From: Locusta migratoria
Taxonomy: Eukaryota; Arthropoda; Insecta; Orthoptera; Acrididae
Assembly: GCA_026315105.1 (NCBI GenBank)
Contig: CM048750.1
Coordinates: 75,754,297-75,818,296, forward strand
Direction: 5' to 3'
DNA: 64,000 bases
Part shown: in pieces, positions 20,980-32,129 of the stretch
Position numbering within the stretch: the stretch's first letter is position 1
Layout of the letters: each line of letters begins with the position of its first letter
Position numbers and translations under genes: made by a program
Notes under the pieces: model-generated
Seen by the model: the letters and a program-made list of their open reading frames with translations, nothing else
Databases searched by the model: none
What the model was told of the DNA's origin: nothing

Positions 20980-22800
20980 CAACAAACGCCATTCAAACAA
21001 ATTATCAATAATGGCGGATAGTACAGCGACCATGTGTAAATAGAAAGTGTTTGTGCTTCGACATCAAACAGGAAAACCCCAAGAACCAACAAGCAGAGGA
21101 GATTGAAAGTACTCTCAACTTCAGCGTTTCATAAAATTAAACGGGTAAATAATAAAAAAGTATTTTTTGTAGAAAATAAACATTTATTAAGAATCTTATC
21201 ACTTTGTAGAAATCAATTATTTATTACGAATTTTATCAATACAATCAAAACCCAACTGCCGCATGGAACTAGGATACACTGAGAGTGCCGGAATTGGATT
21301 TTTTCCTATTGTTTTGTTTTCCTTTTTCTTCTTTACACCGTTGAATCAGCCATAAAAATTGATAAAAGTTGGAAGCAGTAGCGAATACTCTTTGTATCTC
21401 ATAAAACGACTACTAAATTTAACCCTGTGTTCACTTGTTCGTGACATGCGGAACTCTGAATGTGCAGAGAGAGAGACTGAACGTGGTGGTAAACACGTTA
21501 TAGCCGGTTTCTCGTTAAGTAACATCTAATGGCTCATTTTACTTCAGTTCAGTGATTCTCGATGCAATATTTCGCGTGTTGTGCTACAAGATATAAAGGA
21601 AGTGCTAGAGACATAAAGAACAGCATTGAGTTAAGAGGGCATAGAAAGCCATTAAAAGCCGTTGTTGTTCTAGAAATGGAAACGTAATATGTGGTAACTT
21701 CAATCCTAAAAATTGAACTGCGATTGTCTTGCACAGTGAAGTAAACCTGTTAGTTTCGGAACAGCCCATTGATTCTGATAAAGTATCACAGCAATATGGA
21801 GTTCCTGAATTGCTTTCTTGGCGTGATGAAACTGACGCTGTTTCACCGTTACTTTCCTCTGACCCGCGAGTAATTCATCAGATGCTGAAGTGTCAGCATT
21901 GGTGATTCGTCGTTTTTGTGTTGGAATGTGGTTCGTACGTTAACGAACTGAAAGTAGGCGGGACAGTGAAACGTGGTATCACCACATACGGCCTACAATA
22001 ATGAAAAATCAAGCCTGCTGCTGAGTAACGTTATCGACGGTTGGTTTACGGTCGACAAAATATTCCGTGTGGTGGGCAAATATTTTTGGAAATTTAACCA
22101 CGATGATTGCATACGTTTGGTAACAAATGACTAACATTTAAAATCCAGACTCCTGCGTAGTTTCTTGCTGTCTTCCATCTCTTGCTGTGTTGTCCTATAT
22201 TTCACCCATAGGTCACTGCTGCACCATTATCTCTACTTGTCTATAATCGGTTTTGCATTTACTAGCTTCTGTTTCATGTTATCATTATTCCACTCCAGAG
22301 GCGTAGCCAGGACTTTATTTTGAGTGGGAGGGAGGTTAAGCAAATGAGCATTGTAACAAAGTGAACCAGTAATTAAAAAAGGGCAGTAATACTAACCATA
22401 TAGTGTGAATTACTGTAAATATTTTATTCCAAAATGCTGGAGTGCCACAATGGTATAGATGCAACATGACGAAATGTCTGAACAATCTTTGTAGTATCCA
22501 CAACTGGTACAATGTAAACCGTATCATGAAGAAAGGCAGAGTATTATCGTAATACAGTTGCAGGCAGAGAAGTAGTCCGTGACGAGTTCAGTGACTTTTG
22601 AAATAAGACATTGTGACCGAAGCTCTCTATAATCAGTTTTGGTCACATATTGATCCGCTCTGTAGGGAAAAAAGCGCAAATCACACCCATCTCTAAGGGG
22701 GCAATCAAATGAAAGATGCGACAAAATTAAGTAAAGTGGTTATTATAACGACGATTTTACCTCGGTGTGTAATTCTTACGAGGAGAGGGTCTGAAATGCT
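20980..22800. other. No gene seen
   Basis: AT-rich. A 60-codon stretch open without an ATG at about 21718-21912 (+), including EQPIDSDKVSQQYGVPELLS, has balanced composition but matches nothing I recognise. The rest shows neither coding motif nor repeat. Confidence 0.4.
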
Positions 22801-24034
22801 GGTCACCGATTTCGATAAAATTTCGCAAGGACATTATATATGTCTGTACGTCCTCTATGTGTTCATAAACCATTCATTCGATTGCAATGAAACTTTGGTG
22901 AACTGTTCACCGTACGCCCACGAAGGTACCCAAAAACAAAAGAGCACGACACATAGCTCAGGAGATATGACGTCATAAGTAATGAGAGGCCACCTCATGA
23001 GATTACTCAGATTTATGCGTCAATTATTGGAAAATGGGGGTAGTTAGGGACCTGCAACAATGTTTGCATGCAATTCCGGACGTTTATGAAGCGTTTTGTG
23101 ATTGCCTCCACCCCCCCCCCCCCCCCCCACACACACACACAACATGATGAAACGAAAAGATGTCTACCGCTCACAACCGTTTCGCTGTAGATGCCGTAAA
23201 ACTGTCGCATCAGGCATGAACTTTTATCAAATGATGTTAACATTACAAATCTACATGTTACTATTTATTTTTGTCTGCAAGTCTCCCTTAATTCTCTTGC
23301 ATCCAAAATTAAGCAATCTGTTTTCTTAATCCATATAAAAGCGAAAGGACACTCTCACTCACTGATTAAACACGAAATCTCGATAACTACTTCACCCATG
23401 AATCTGAAATTTGGCAGGAATATAGTTAGGCAGAAAATGTCCGCTAAGAAAGTATTTTGTGATAGGTGCATGGCGGAGCATACTTCTACGAAATCTACAG
23501 TTTCATTCCGATTTTTACGAAATTTCGCACGCTTGACCTTCAAACCAAAAGTCACCGTCTACCTTAAGTTTCATACGGTGCAAGGCAGAGGGTATTTGCA
23601 ACATAAAAATGGATCCCTAAATACCTTGGTCGCACCTGAATTTGAGAACAGCTCGACCGATTTCACAGATTTTTTTTTCCGTTATTCTCAGAACAAAACA
23701 AGGGTTGTATGAAATAAAACTGGAATATTTGTGAACAAAAAAGTGCTTTTTTCAATGTGACCCTGCGTTTCTATTGCATAGAAACCTATAGTTTTCTTTC
23801 GATATTGATGAAATTTTCCTCTCTCTGCCTTAAAAACAAGAGAAATGTCACTGTCTGTATAAAATTTCGTTCGGTGCTTGGTGGAGGGTACATAACTTAC
23901 GGAATTTTACAAAAGGCATAGTTTTGCTCCAATCTTTATGAATTTTTGCACCCATGACCTGTAAACCAAGAGAAAGATCACTGGGTACATAAATGTTTTT
24001 TATGGTACATGGCAGAGGGTACCTTGTAGAAAAC
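22800..24034 (+). repeat. Helitron-like internal region with diverged ~160-bp repeat units
   Basis: Units of the form GTGCATGGCGGAG-GGTA, then a CTACAGTTT/CATAGTTTTGCTCC phrase, then a GATTTTTACGAAATTT phrase, then CTTGACCTTCAAACCAAAAG recur at about 23465, 23575, 23875 and 24005. The same order of phrases is present inside the Helitron at 19790-19895. No helicase code is seen, so this may be a non-autonomous or internally deleted relative. A poly-C/CA tract is at 23107-23142. Confidence 0.45.
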
Positions 24035-24120
24035 TTTGCCGATAGGTTAGCTTAAGTAGTTCGTAAGTCTCGGGTCTTATGACCAAAGTAATTCGGTCCC
24101 ACAAGAATTACAAACATTTG
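24035..24120 (+). mobile_element. SINE-2 3' fragment
   Basis: ATAGGTTAGCTTAAGTAGTT, CGGTCCCACAAGAATTACAA and ACATTTGAAAT match the body and tail; the head is absent. Confidence 0.55.
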
Positions 24121-24124
24121 AAAT

Positions 24125-24960
24125 ATCCGACATTGTCAGTAAAGAGTGAAACTGATACATTATTGATGATTGAGACATTTAATCAATGTACTCACAGGCC
24201 ACGCGCCACGCGCCCTCCCGTACTGAAACAAATTCTTGTTTAACCCATACCTCACCTTTAAGGCCACGCTACAGATCACTTTTTTATGTCAAAGTTAGGT
24301 TAGGTACAGGTTAAACAAGAAGGTTTTTCTTCCGGTTCAGAAACACTAAATCAAATTATCGCTCGATACTACGACGTTCGATATATATCGACAGGAATAC
24401 CGCCGTGCACAAAGGCTTGCAAATTACCCTTTCGCCAAACATAGCCATTATTTAAATTTTCTGTTTCTGAAGTAAAGGTAATTTAAAATTTTCTAATATA
24501 AAAAATTAGAGTTTGTTTCCAATACTTTATTCATCGGGCAACCACAGTCGAATTGACTCATTTTCTTGACACCACACCATTGCACCTGTAAAAATTCTTT
24601 ACTAAGAACTCACGACCGGCTTCGCAAAGTAAATTTGCATCATGAGGGGCTTATTTCATTCAGGTCATAACCATATGTTACAAAGACTTTAAACTAGCTG
24701 ATCCCCATCATTATTCTCGAGTTGTAACCTACTTGCGTATAAAACCATCTACAAAATCCTTTTTGTCCACATAGTAGTGCTCCGTGAAATACATATTAAA
24801 ACCAAATAAAATCCCGTACAGTAAGTTTTCATCAGCCAATGGCCTACATCTGGTATAAAAACATTCAGCACAAAATCCGCGTCACGGGGTAAAGGAAGAT
24901 AAAAAAACGTATTGTATTGGGGCGCTACGAACATAGCGTGCCACTTGTGAGAATTTGAGA
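24125..24960. other. No gene seen
   Basis: AT-rich with no recognised coding region. Two adjoining TTAGG units near 24297 are too few to be telomeric. Confidence 0.45.
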
Positions 24961-24967
24961 CGGGCGA

Positions 24968-25116
24968 GAGGCGAATACTGGTGGCCAAGTGGTTAAGGCG
25001 ACCGCTGACCTAAAGCGGGAGACCCGCGTTCGATTCCCGGTCCGGCTCACATTTTCACTGGTCGCCATTGCTTAATATCAACGCCCAAATGCGGCCACTG
25101 TCAATCATTTCTTTCA
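24968..25116 (+). mobile_element. tRNA-headed SINE of another family
   Basis: A-box TGGCCAAGTGGTTAAGGCG (about 24981-24999), B-box GCGTTCGATTCCCGGTCCGG (about 25027-25046), then a non-tRNA body ACATTTTCACTGGTCGCCAT and ATCAACGCCCAAATGC. A tRNA-Leu/Ser-like head with an unrelated body suggests a SINE, not a tRNA gene. Confidence 0.6.
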
Positions 25117-25313
25117 AAAATCAAATGTTTGTGCAACTTATGGGACTTAACTACGGGGTCATCAGTCCCTAAGCTTACAAGCTTCTTATGAACAAGCTAA
25201 GACTAAAGACGGCACAAATATCCATGCCCGAGGGGGGATTCGAACCCCCGACCGTAGTGGCCGTGCAGACCGTGACTGGAGCGCCTTAGTCCCCTCGGCC
25301 ACCGCGGCCGGCA
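25117..25313 (-). mobile_element. SINE-1, minus strand
   Basis: Full-length copy from AAATCAAATGTTTGTGCAAC to CCGCGGCCGGC. It lies directly against the preceding SINE; no clear TSD was found. Confidence 0.88.
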
Positions 25314-25379
25314 GTGCAGTTGCGGACTCTCTCCAATCGACCATGTCGACTATAACGATAAGGTTTGCTGGTTTGTCTT

Positions 25380-26240
25380 TTTGATACTATTATATGCACG
25401 GCCACACCGTGCATCCGATTGCAATAAAACTTGGTCTACTCGTTGCTTGCACTCGCGCGAAGGTTACAGACGCACTAAAATTAACTTCGTATGGTGCACG
25501 GCGGAGGGTGCTTTGCAATTAGTTAATTCGTATCTTACGCCTTCAAGCTGAAATGGCTGGAAGGATATGAATGAAATGTGGAACAGAGGTAGCTTATACA
25601 CTGATTAATACATGGGCTGCCTTTCGTAAGCCACTGTGCATGGCGGAGGGTACTTTACAACGGGTAATGGTTTAACACGTTTGTTTCTCTTCGCGTTGAA
25701 ACGGCTGTACGGAATTGAATAAAATGTGGAATGAACATAGCTTATACCCCGAATTAATACAGGGGCTACATTTTGTAAGCTTCCGTAGGTGCATGGTGGA
25801 GGATACGTTACTACAAATATCCAAGTTGTTTGACTGGCCACCATGAAAGTCTGCACATGAAGAAGATTTTGTAATCTGGAAGCCAGTGAATTTAGCATGG
25901 CGGGGGGTACCTTGCGACTTTCACACCGTTTGACCAGTCACCATGAAACATGGCGCATATATGTATGTCTTTAGTATATAGAAGGGAGAGGAGTAGATGG
26001 AAGAGGAGACGGACAGAAAGGGAAGGGAGGAGACGGACGGAGAGTTGGAGAAGAGGGGGGGGGGGGGAGAATGAGAGAGGACAGATGGTGACAGGTAAAC
26101 AGAGATGAACGAAGGAGGAAGTGGACAGAGAAAAGGACAAGAGGAGACGGGGGAGGAGCAGGTGAATAGAGAGTAGGGAAAGGACGCGATGAACAGAAAA
26201 TGTCAAAAGGGAAGGAGATTTACTAATTGAAGGCTGGAAT
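25380..26240. repeat. Helitron-like repeat units followed by purine-rich low-complexity DNA
   Basis: ATGGTGCACGGCGGAGGGTG (25494), TGTGCATGGCGGAGGGTACT (25637) and GTGCATGGTGGAGGATACG (25790) recur about every 145-155 bp, each followed by a line on AACGGCTGTAYGGAATTGAATRAAATGTGGAA character. From 25980 to 26200 the plus strand is GA-rich with a G-run at 26047-26060; minus-strand frames there are compositional. Confidence 0.45.
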
Positions 26241-26284
26241 AAATAAGTTAAAAGTTAATTTTTCAAATTTCTGATGATAAGTAT

Positions 26285-26915
26285 TAGTAGGAATTAGATT
26301 AGGTAACGAAACAATGAAGGTGATAGATGAGTTTTGTTACTTGGGTAGTAAAATAACATGCGATGGTCGCAGTACAGATGATATAAAATGCAGAATGGCA
26401 ATGGGAAGAAAAGCATTTTTGAAAAAGAGAAATTTGCTAACATCGAATATTAATTTAAGTGTAAGGAAGTCTTTTCTGAAGGCATTTGTGTGGAGTGTTG
26501 CCTTGTACGGTAGTGAAATATGGACGATAAGCAGTGCGGACGGGAAGAGAATAGAGGCTTTTGAAATGTGGTGTTACAGAAGAATGCTGAAGATTAGGTA
26601 GGTAGATCGCATAACTAATGAAGAGGTACTGAACAGAATTGGTGAGAAAAGGAATTTTTGGCATACCGTGACTAAAAGAAGGGATCGCTTGGTAGGACAC
26701 AATCTTAGGCATCGATGAATCGTAAATTTAGCATTGGAGGGAAATGTGTAGGGGTAAAAATCGCAGAGGGAGACCAAGAGACGCGTATAGTAAGCAGATT
26801 CAAGTGGATGTGGGTTGCCGTTCTTATGAGGAGATGAAAAGGCTTGCTCAGGATAGAGTAGGGTGGAGAGCTGCATCAAACCAGTCTCCGGACTGAAGAC
26901 CATAACAACAACAAG
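26285..26915 (+). pseudogene. LINE-C 3' end (C-terminal ORF and tail)
   Basis: The frame from 26314 reads CYLGSKITCDGRSTDDIKC, AFLKKRNLLTSNINLSVRKS, FVWSVALYGSEIWTISSADG and EAFEMWCYRRMLKIR then a stop (26599), continuing with frame changes as NEEVLNRIGEKRNFWHTVTK and RRDRLVGHNLRH. This is the region after the reverse transcriptase palm of an RTE-like LINE. The tail ends GACTGAAGACCATAACAACAACAAG. 5' truncated. Confidence 0.82.
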
Positions 26916-27047
26916 TATTAGTAGATAATCAAGAGAGTATATTGTTTGAAAGTACATACTTTGCGCTTAATGTCATTCAGTTCATTAAAAGAGGGTCGGC
27001 GTAACGCATAGTTTTAATGGAGAAATAGCATTCCACAACTCACCAAG

Positions 27048-27164
27048 ATGGCGGACACGCTTCAACTGTCGTATGTGTTAGGCATAGATATCGATATCTC
27101 CCTTTATTCTAACATTCTTAAAAAATTACATCAAGATCGATGTAGAACTGTAGACTGGTATTAA
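27048..27164 (+). CDS. Short open frame with YY1-like start context (doubtful)
   Basis: CACCAAGATGGCGGACACG places an ATG (27048) in a strong start context that also matches the YY1-type AAGATGGCGG motif. The frame runs 38 codons (MADTLQLSYVLGIDIDI...) to TAA at 27162. It could be a first coding exon or chance; no partner exon was identified. Confidence 0.2.
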   Translation: MADTLQLSYVLGIDIDISLYSNILKKLHQDRCRTVDWY

Positions 27165-27305
27165 AATCTGTGACCTTTCTCTTGTCTTGAAGGTTTAAGT
27201 GTGCAAAATTTAATCAAAGTTGAATTTAAACTGTAGATATGTGGATTAGAAATAATAAAAAAAAAACACACACACAAAAATTATAAACTCTACTTGGTAG
27301 AAGAA

Positions 27306-27515
27306 GATATTGTTGACTCCCACTTGAATTGGTAGAAATGATCATCAGAATAAAATACGATAAATCAGAGCTCTAACGGAGAGATTCGGGTGTTCTTTCT
27401 TCCCGCGCGCTATTCGAGAATGGAATGGTAGATAAATAGTATAATGGTGGTTCGATGAACCCTCTGCCAGGCACTTAAATGTGATTTGCAGAGTATCCCA
27501 TGTAGATGTAGATAT
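27306..27515 (+). mobile_element. LINE-A 3' end fragment
   Basis: ATATTGTTGACTCCCACTTG through TCCCGCGCGCTATTCGAGAA and GCAGAGTATCCCATGTAGATGTAGAT match the last 200 bp of the other LINE-A copies. Confidence 0.8.
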
Positions 27516-27534
27516 TTGTGGCTGTGGAAACAGT

Positions 27535-28110
27535 TGTCACTCCTTCGAGCGCAGCGCGCGCGTGTTTGTTTTAATGTTTTGACAAGAAGAGTATGTAACC
27601 GCAAAACAACAACATTTTGAGGAAAAGACAAGGTAATACCCCGTTTTCCGTGTGTGGAGAGTATGTGGGATATAGAGGGAGTGATAAATGCTCTGCGAAC
27701 CTAGCCCACGCAGCGGCCAGTGCTTTCTCCTGTCGCGACCTAAGTCCGGGATCGGGCGCCGTCGGCCGCGCATGCGCACGCCGCACACGTTTCAGCGCCT
27801 CTGCGCAGTGAGCTGTCTTCATAAATCACAGAGGGACCACACGGCCGCCGCAACATCTCTTCCATCCGTCTTCTTTGCGCCCCCCTCCCGCGGCCGGCGC
27901 TGGGCAGCGCGCATTATGATAGCGCTCCGCAGATCCCCAGAATGCGGCCGCTATCACTGGACGCTGCCGTCTCCATTTTTCAGCCACTCTCGAAGCAATC
28001 TCTCTGCGAGCCGAGGGAAGCCACCAGATGCAACACGGAAACTTCCTCCGGCACCAAGTTTTCGCATGCCCCGCCTCAGAAAATGCTTCTATCTGAAGCG
28101 ATAGAGGGGC
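27535..28110. promoter_or_regulatory. CpG-rich block, candidate promoter with NRF1-like site
   Basis: High GC and CpG from about 27690. GCGCATGCGCAC at 27768-27779 matches the palindromic NRF1/Ewg-type site. Further GC-box-like CCCCCCTCCCGCGGCCGGCG lies at about 27880. Long open frames on both strands overlap and look compositional, so no CDS is called. Transcription direction cannot be decided. Confidence 0.4.
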
Positions 28111-28209
28111 CGGAAACCCACTGCGAATTGACAACGACGGCAACAGAATATTTTAACTCCCGAGACAATGTTTCCCAGAAAGCCTGCTACACGATAAACT
28201 TTCTACGTC

Positions 28210-30985
28210 ATTAAACTGTTTAAGGTAGCTTCGTAAAATAAATTCACTAGCTATCATAAATGTATTCATGTATTTCAAAGAAACTCTATCATCAGAATGA
28301 GAGGAACGGGCTCGATACAAAACCTTGTGTAAAGCGTATAAATTTTCAGGAACATTCGTAATTTCGCGCCAAGGGAGTACTGGGACGAAGTGCGGATGGG
28401 ACCCTAAACATGCCTGTGTTGAATGTCTAGCTACCAGAAGTTTCTTTGTCGTATGTGTTTTAGTTATTGTTCAGTGCTCTATTAACTAGTGCAAATTGAG
28501 AATGAGTTGACGGAAGATAAGAAAATTAAAGAAAATAAACTATAAGAATAATTAAAATCAGAAATAATATAACCAAAATTTAAAACCAAAATAATAATAA
28601 ATAAGGCTATAAATTTTAAATACCAAGGTAAAATAATTAAATAAGGCACAGGAAAAAATTATCAAGACAGAAATCTACCACCAAAAACAGCAACAATTAA
28701 TAAACGAACTATGTCAAAAGAAATACAATAGCTTCAATCATGAAAATAATAGACATAATAATAATTATTATCACCATATATTGAATAATAAACGAAAAGG
28801 ATAAGAAGTTGTTAAACCAGTATAAAAATAATTAAAAAATTAATTCTACAAACAACCTCAAGAATTAAATCCCCAGAATAAAAAAACAACTAAAAGGTAT
28901 AAAGAAGTAATGTATCAGTAATAAATTTTGCGCGAAATTCAAGAAAGTCTTTAGAGTCACACACACCGAATGATGCACAAGGTCTATGGTGATGAGTGGT
29001 TATGCCCTGCTAGGATAAGGAGTCCAACCGTCTCGCATTCGGAGAGACAGATAAAACTAGTCTGTCATTAAATACAGACCTAATAAAAATGATAACTTGT
29101 CTCAAGGCTAAGTGAGGTCAGCGCCTCGCCGTAAAATTCAGCTTTCTATCGGTCCCAAAAAATACGCAGTGGATGCTGTTCTCTTTAAAAATAATACCCA
29201 AGGTGCTCTTTTACTCTCAAAGACTACGCTGATGTGAATATTGTCACTGTACATTTATGACGATGACTACATTAGAAATGATACTGACCAAATTCATTGT
29301 TTTTGGAAACTTCAACATTACCTATTTATTTTTTAATTATTGCATTTCAATTTTTTTGTTATTATTAATAATGCATATGACTAATTTGAAATTAAACTCA
29401 TTCAGAAAATAAAAGTTGTAACTTTCCCAACACTGACTGTTGAGAAGAATGGACATCTTTACGAAAAATAATTTCCTGCTGTATCACTAATCAAATTCTA
29501 ACATGCTTTCTGCACACTCGAAAATGCACCTCTTCCTATGCAACTTTGAAACACATGCATTCTCACATATTTTACACGTGTGAGATAGCGGAAGGTTTTT
29601 TACTAATTCATAAATTAAAACATTGTTATACAAAATTCTACACAGATGACAATTCTTGTCAAACCTTTTTATACTTACAGCTGAAAATTACTTATACAAC
29701 ACAGCTCACAATACGTAGTCGGTAAGTGATACTTTCACTACTACAAATTGCTACAAAACAGATAATATCAATTAGTGTCTGCTGTCCCCACGGATCAGAC
29801 CATTTCACAATTCACGATTTCAAAATACGAATCTGTGTCTGCCGCCACTGCAGATCTGTACGTCGGCAGAAACTGAAGTGTTCGTTTCCAGCCAAACAAT
29901 GACCTCTGCTAAACGAACCAATGATATTATTACAGCTCTGTATATCTTTGGCGAGTAGTAGCAACCTATTACCAACTTAATTACTTTTGCGCCAAAGACA
30001 AACAGACGTGTTTCAGAGTTCCGCATTTGGACTTGTTGTCCCGCATTGAGATAATTACTGAAAATGTCCCGCAAAATGTCAAAAGCGTCCCGCATTCCAG
30101 AAATTTTTAAATTGTTGGTCTAAGAACACAAGCCGAAACTATTTGTTTACGGCACGCTGTGTCGTATTGCTTCCAACCTGTTCAACCTGACAATACATCA
30201 TCTACGAATAAATGACAGTCATCTTACATTACACAAAATGAACAGGAAAAACAATACACATCATCTCACTATTTCAAAATGACAAATTAGCTAGCAGTGG
30301 AAGTTGTTTTTGATTTTAAGCTTGATTTTTGGCATATTTTCTGTGCCTTCCTAAGTACGTTTCAATAAGTGTAATGGAATATTTTTCGGTGCTCAAGGTG
30401 GTAGATATGATGTAATATTGTCACAGTTTGTATAATCGTACGTAAAATACTTGTCATGCAAATCAGTATCAGCATTAAACTTACTTCCTTCAGGAATAGA
30501 AAGGTGGTGAAATTATGAAAATGTAAGAACGAAAGTGAGCGAGCATTGCATCTGGAAGGCACAATTAAACTTTGCACTTCACTGAATGAATTTTTGTGAT
30601 AGAGTAGTTGAAATGGTTTTAAAAAAGTAGTTTTATCAAATTTAATTCGAGGTTATTGCAAAACATAATACCTTGGGCGGAGTAAGCTACTTATAGAAAT
30701 GTGTGGAGCACGATTCTGTAAGAGCTACAGAACATCAACGTTGCTAGAACAAATAAAAGCACCGTTGAAGAACGTTGTACAGAACATCAACGTTGCACTC
30801 GCCTTCTGCAACCCAGCAAGTCTGCAGTTGCAGAGCATTGTATTTCTGAGGGACACACAATGTAGTATGATAAAACTTCAATTTTAACTACAACAACTTC
30901 CTTCTGGGACTCCATTATAAAATAATCCGTTGGAATACGCATTGCGGAAAATCTGATGAACCTTGACAGCGGGTACCAGCTGAAT
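28210..30985. other. No gene seen
   Basis: AT-rich with A-rich low-complexity stretches (28500-28870). Short frames near 29820-30095 (-) and 30699-30887 (+) show no recognisable domain. The TGTCCCGCA-type phrase recurs three times at 30030-30095. Confidence 0.45.
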
Positions 30986-30996
30986 AACGCGTGGAA

Positions 30997-31198
30997 CCCA
31001 GTCATCTCAAAATGTTTGTAAATATATCGGACCAAACTGCGTGGTCATCAGTCCGTAGCTTACAAACTACTTCAACCTAAGGACAACACACACACCCATG
31101 CCCCAGGGAGGACTCGAACCTCCACGGCGTGCAACCACGCGCTCCGCAGCGAGACGCTTTAGACCGCTCGGCTACTCCACCGCGGCCCCAGTCATCTC
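30997..31198 (-). mobile_element. SINE-2 with 12-bp TSD
   Basis: CCCAGTCATCTC at 30997-31008 and 31187-31198. The minus-strand element starts GGCCGCGGTGGAGTAGCCGA, has CTCGCTGCGGAGCGCGTGG, B-box GGAGGTTCGAGTCCTCCCTG, a CA-rich junction, the body ACTGATGACCACGCAGTTTG and tail TTTACAAACATTTTGA. It is the best-preserved SINE-2 copy and defines the family here. Confidence 0.92.
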
Positions 31199-31338
31199 CG
31201 AGATTTGTTCTAGGCGAAGACGCCAGAAGACTCCGATAACTGCGGCCAGCGGCACTATCGAAGACAGCTGATCCTTGCATTTCCACCAGGGAGGGCGCTG
31301 CCGCCGAGCGATGTGGTCCTTCTGTCACCGTGACCGTG

Positions 31339-31604
31339 GGTTCGTTCAAAGAGCTGCAGGGCTGCTACCGCGTACGCGTAATACGGAAATTCGTGTTCAA
31401 AGAGTAATCCTGCAGCATACCGCAGGCGACCGGCTGTTCAAGGAAGCTCTTGGCTGCAGCGTCCTGCAGCTTCCGGGCTGCATGAGCTGCAGGGAAAATT
31501 TCCTCCTGCAGCCTGATGACGTCATTGGTACCGCGCATGCGCGGTAGTGCCTTCTTTGCTGCTGCAGGAAGCTGCAGCCTTGCAGCTCTTCGAACGAACC
31601 TGTT
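31339..31604. mobile_element. CTGCAG-rich foldback/MITE
   Basis: Terminal inverted repeats GGTTCGTTCAAAGAGCTGCA (31339) and TGCAGCTCTTCGAACGAACC (end 31604) enclose about 265 bp packed with CTGCAG (PstI-like) palindromes and a central CCGCGCATGCGCGG (about 31537-31550). No coding capacity. Superfamily not recognised. Confidence 0.65.
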
Positions 31605-31607
31605 GTC

Positions 31608-31690
31608 TTCGACGCATGCGCGGTTATACCACCAGCGTGCTATATAAGGCGGAGCTGAGAGCGTCTTCGTCAGTCCTTGGCTCACCTGAA
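31608..31690 (+). promoter_or_regulatory. Core promoter: NRF1-like motif, TATA box and insect initiator
   Basis: ACGCATGCGCGG (31613-31624), TATATAAGG at 31641-31649 and TCAGT at 31670-31674. If A31672 is +1, the TATA begins at -31, the standard insect spacing. Downstream (31688-31725) lies CTGAAGATGAGTGG-hairpin-GTTGAAA, resembling the repeated hammerhead-like motif, which hints that the promoter belongs to a mobile element, not a host gene. No coding frame follows within 500 bp. Confidence 0.5.
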
Positions 31691-31807
31691 GATGAGTGGT
31701 AGGTGTCCAGTTGAAATATCGTGGAATGAAGTTTACGACGGCCGGCTGTAAACCAGAAATATTTTTGAATAAAAGTAGGACATCACATACATCTATTCTG
31801 TAGTGGA

Positions 31808-31890
31808 GATCCGAAACTCGGACGCGGGAGACCGCGCGTTCCGTAACGTGGCGCTCTAGGCCGCTCGGCTATTCCCGCGCGTTTCCGATA
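31808..31890 (-). mobile_element. SINE head fragment (tRNA-like)
   Basis: Minus strand: CGCGCGGGAATAGCCGAGCG, GCCTAGAGCGCCACGTTACG and CGCGGTCTCCCGCGTCCGAG, matching the head of the SINE at 37488-37668 but lacking body and tail. Confidence 0.45.
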
Positions 31891-32128
31891 AGATACAGGT
31901 AAAATGGACAGAGTTGCGAAAAAGGTGACGTGCTGAGGGGGTGGGGAAGGGAACAGGAGTAAGACTAGAATACTGCAAGGTAACAGAAATGCCAGGGAAT
32001 CCTTCTTCCGTGGTAGACATTTGAAGGAATTGAACTATTGGTAGTACGTTTCAACCACTGTATACACAGAGCCTAAACTATGCTGAAATACAGTGTGCCC
32101 GAGCATTCAGTAACGTCACATAGCTCGT
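31890..32128. other. No gene seen
   Basis: Unassigned sequence between the SINE head and LINE-B. Confidence 0.4.
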
Positions 32129-32129
32129 C

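Noticed and set aside
24295..24310. TTAGGTTAGG, the insect telomere unit
   Set aside because: Only about two units; chance or AT-rich sequence, not a telomere array.
24968..25046. Possible functional tRNA-Leu/Ser gene
   Set aside because: Box elements are present but acceptor ends do not pair and a SINE body follows directly.
27688..28143. 138-codon plus and 105-codon minus frames in the CpG block
   Set aside because: Overlapping frames on both strands with arginine/proline-rich text, best explained by composition.
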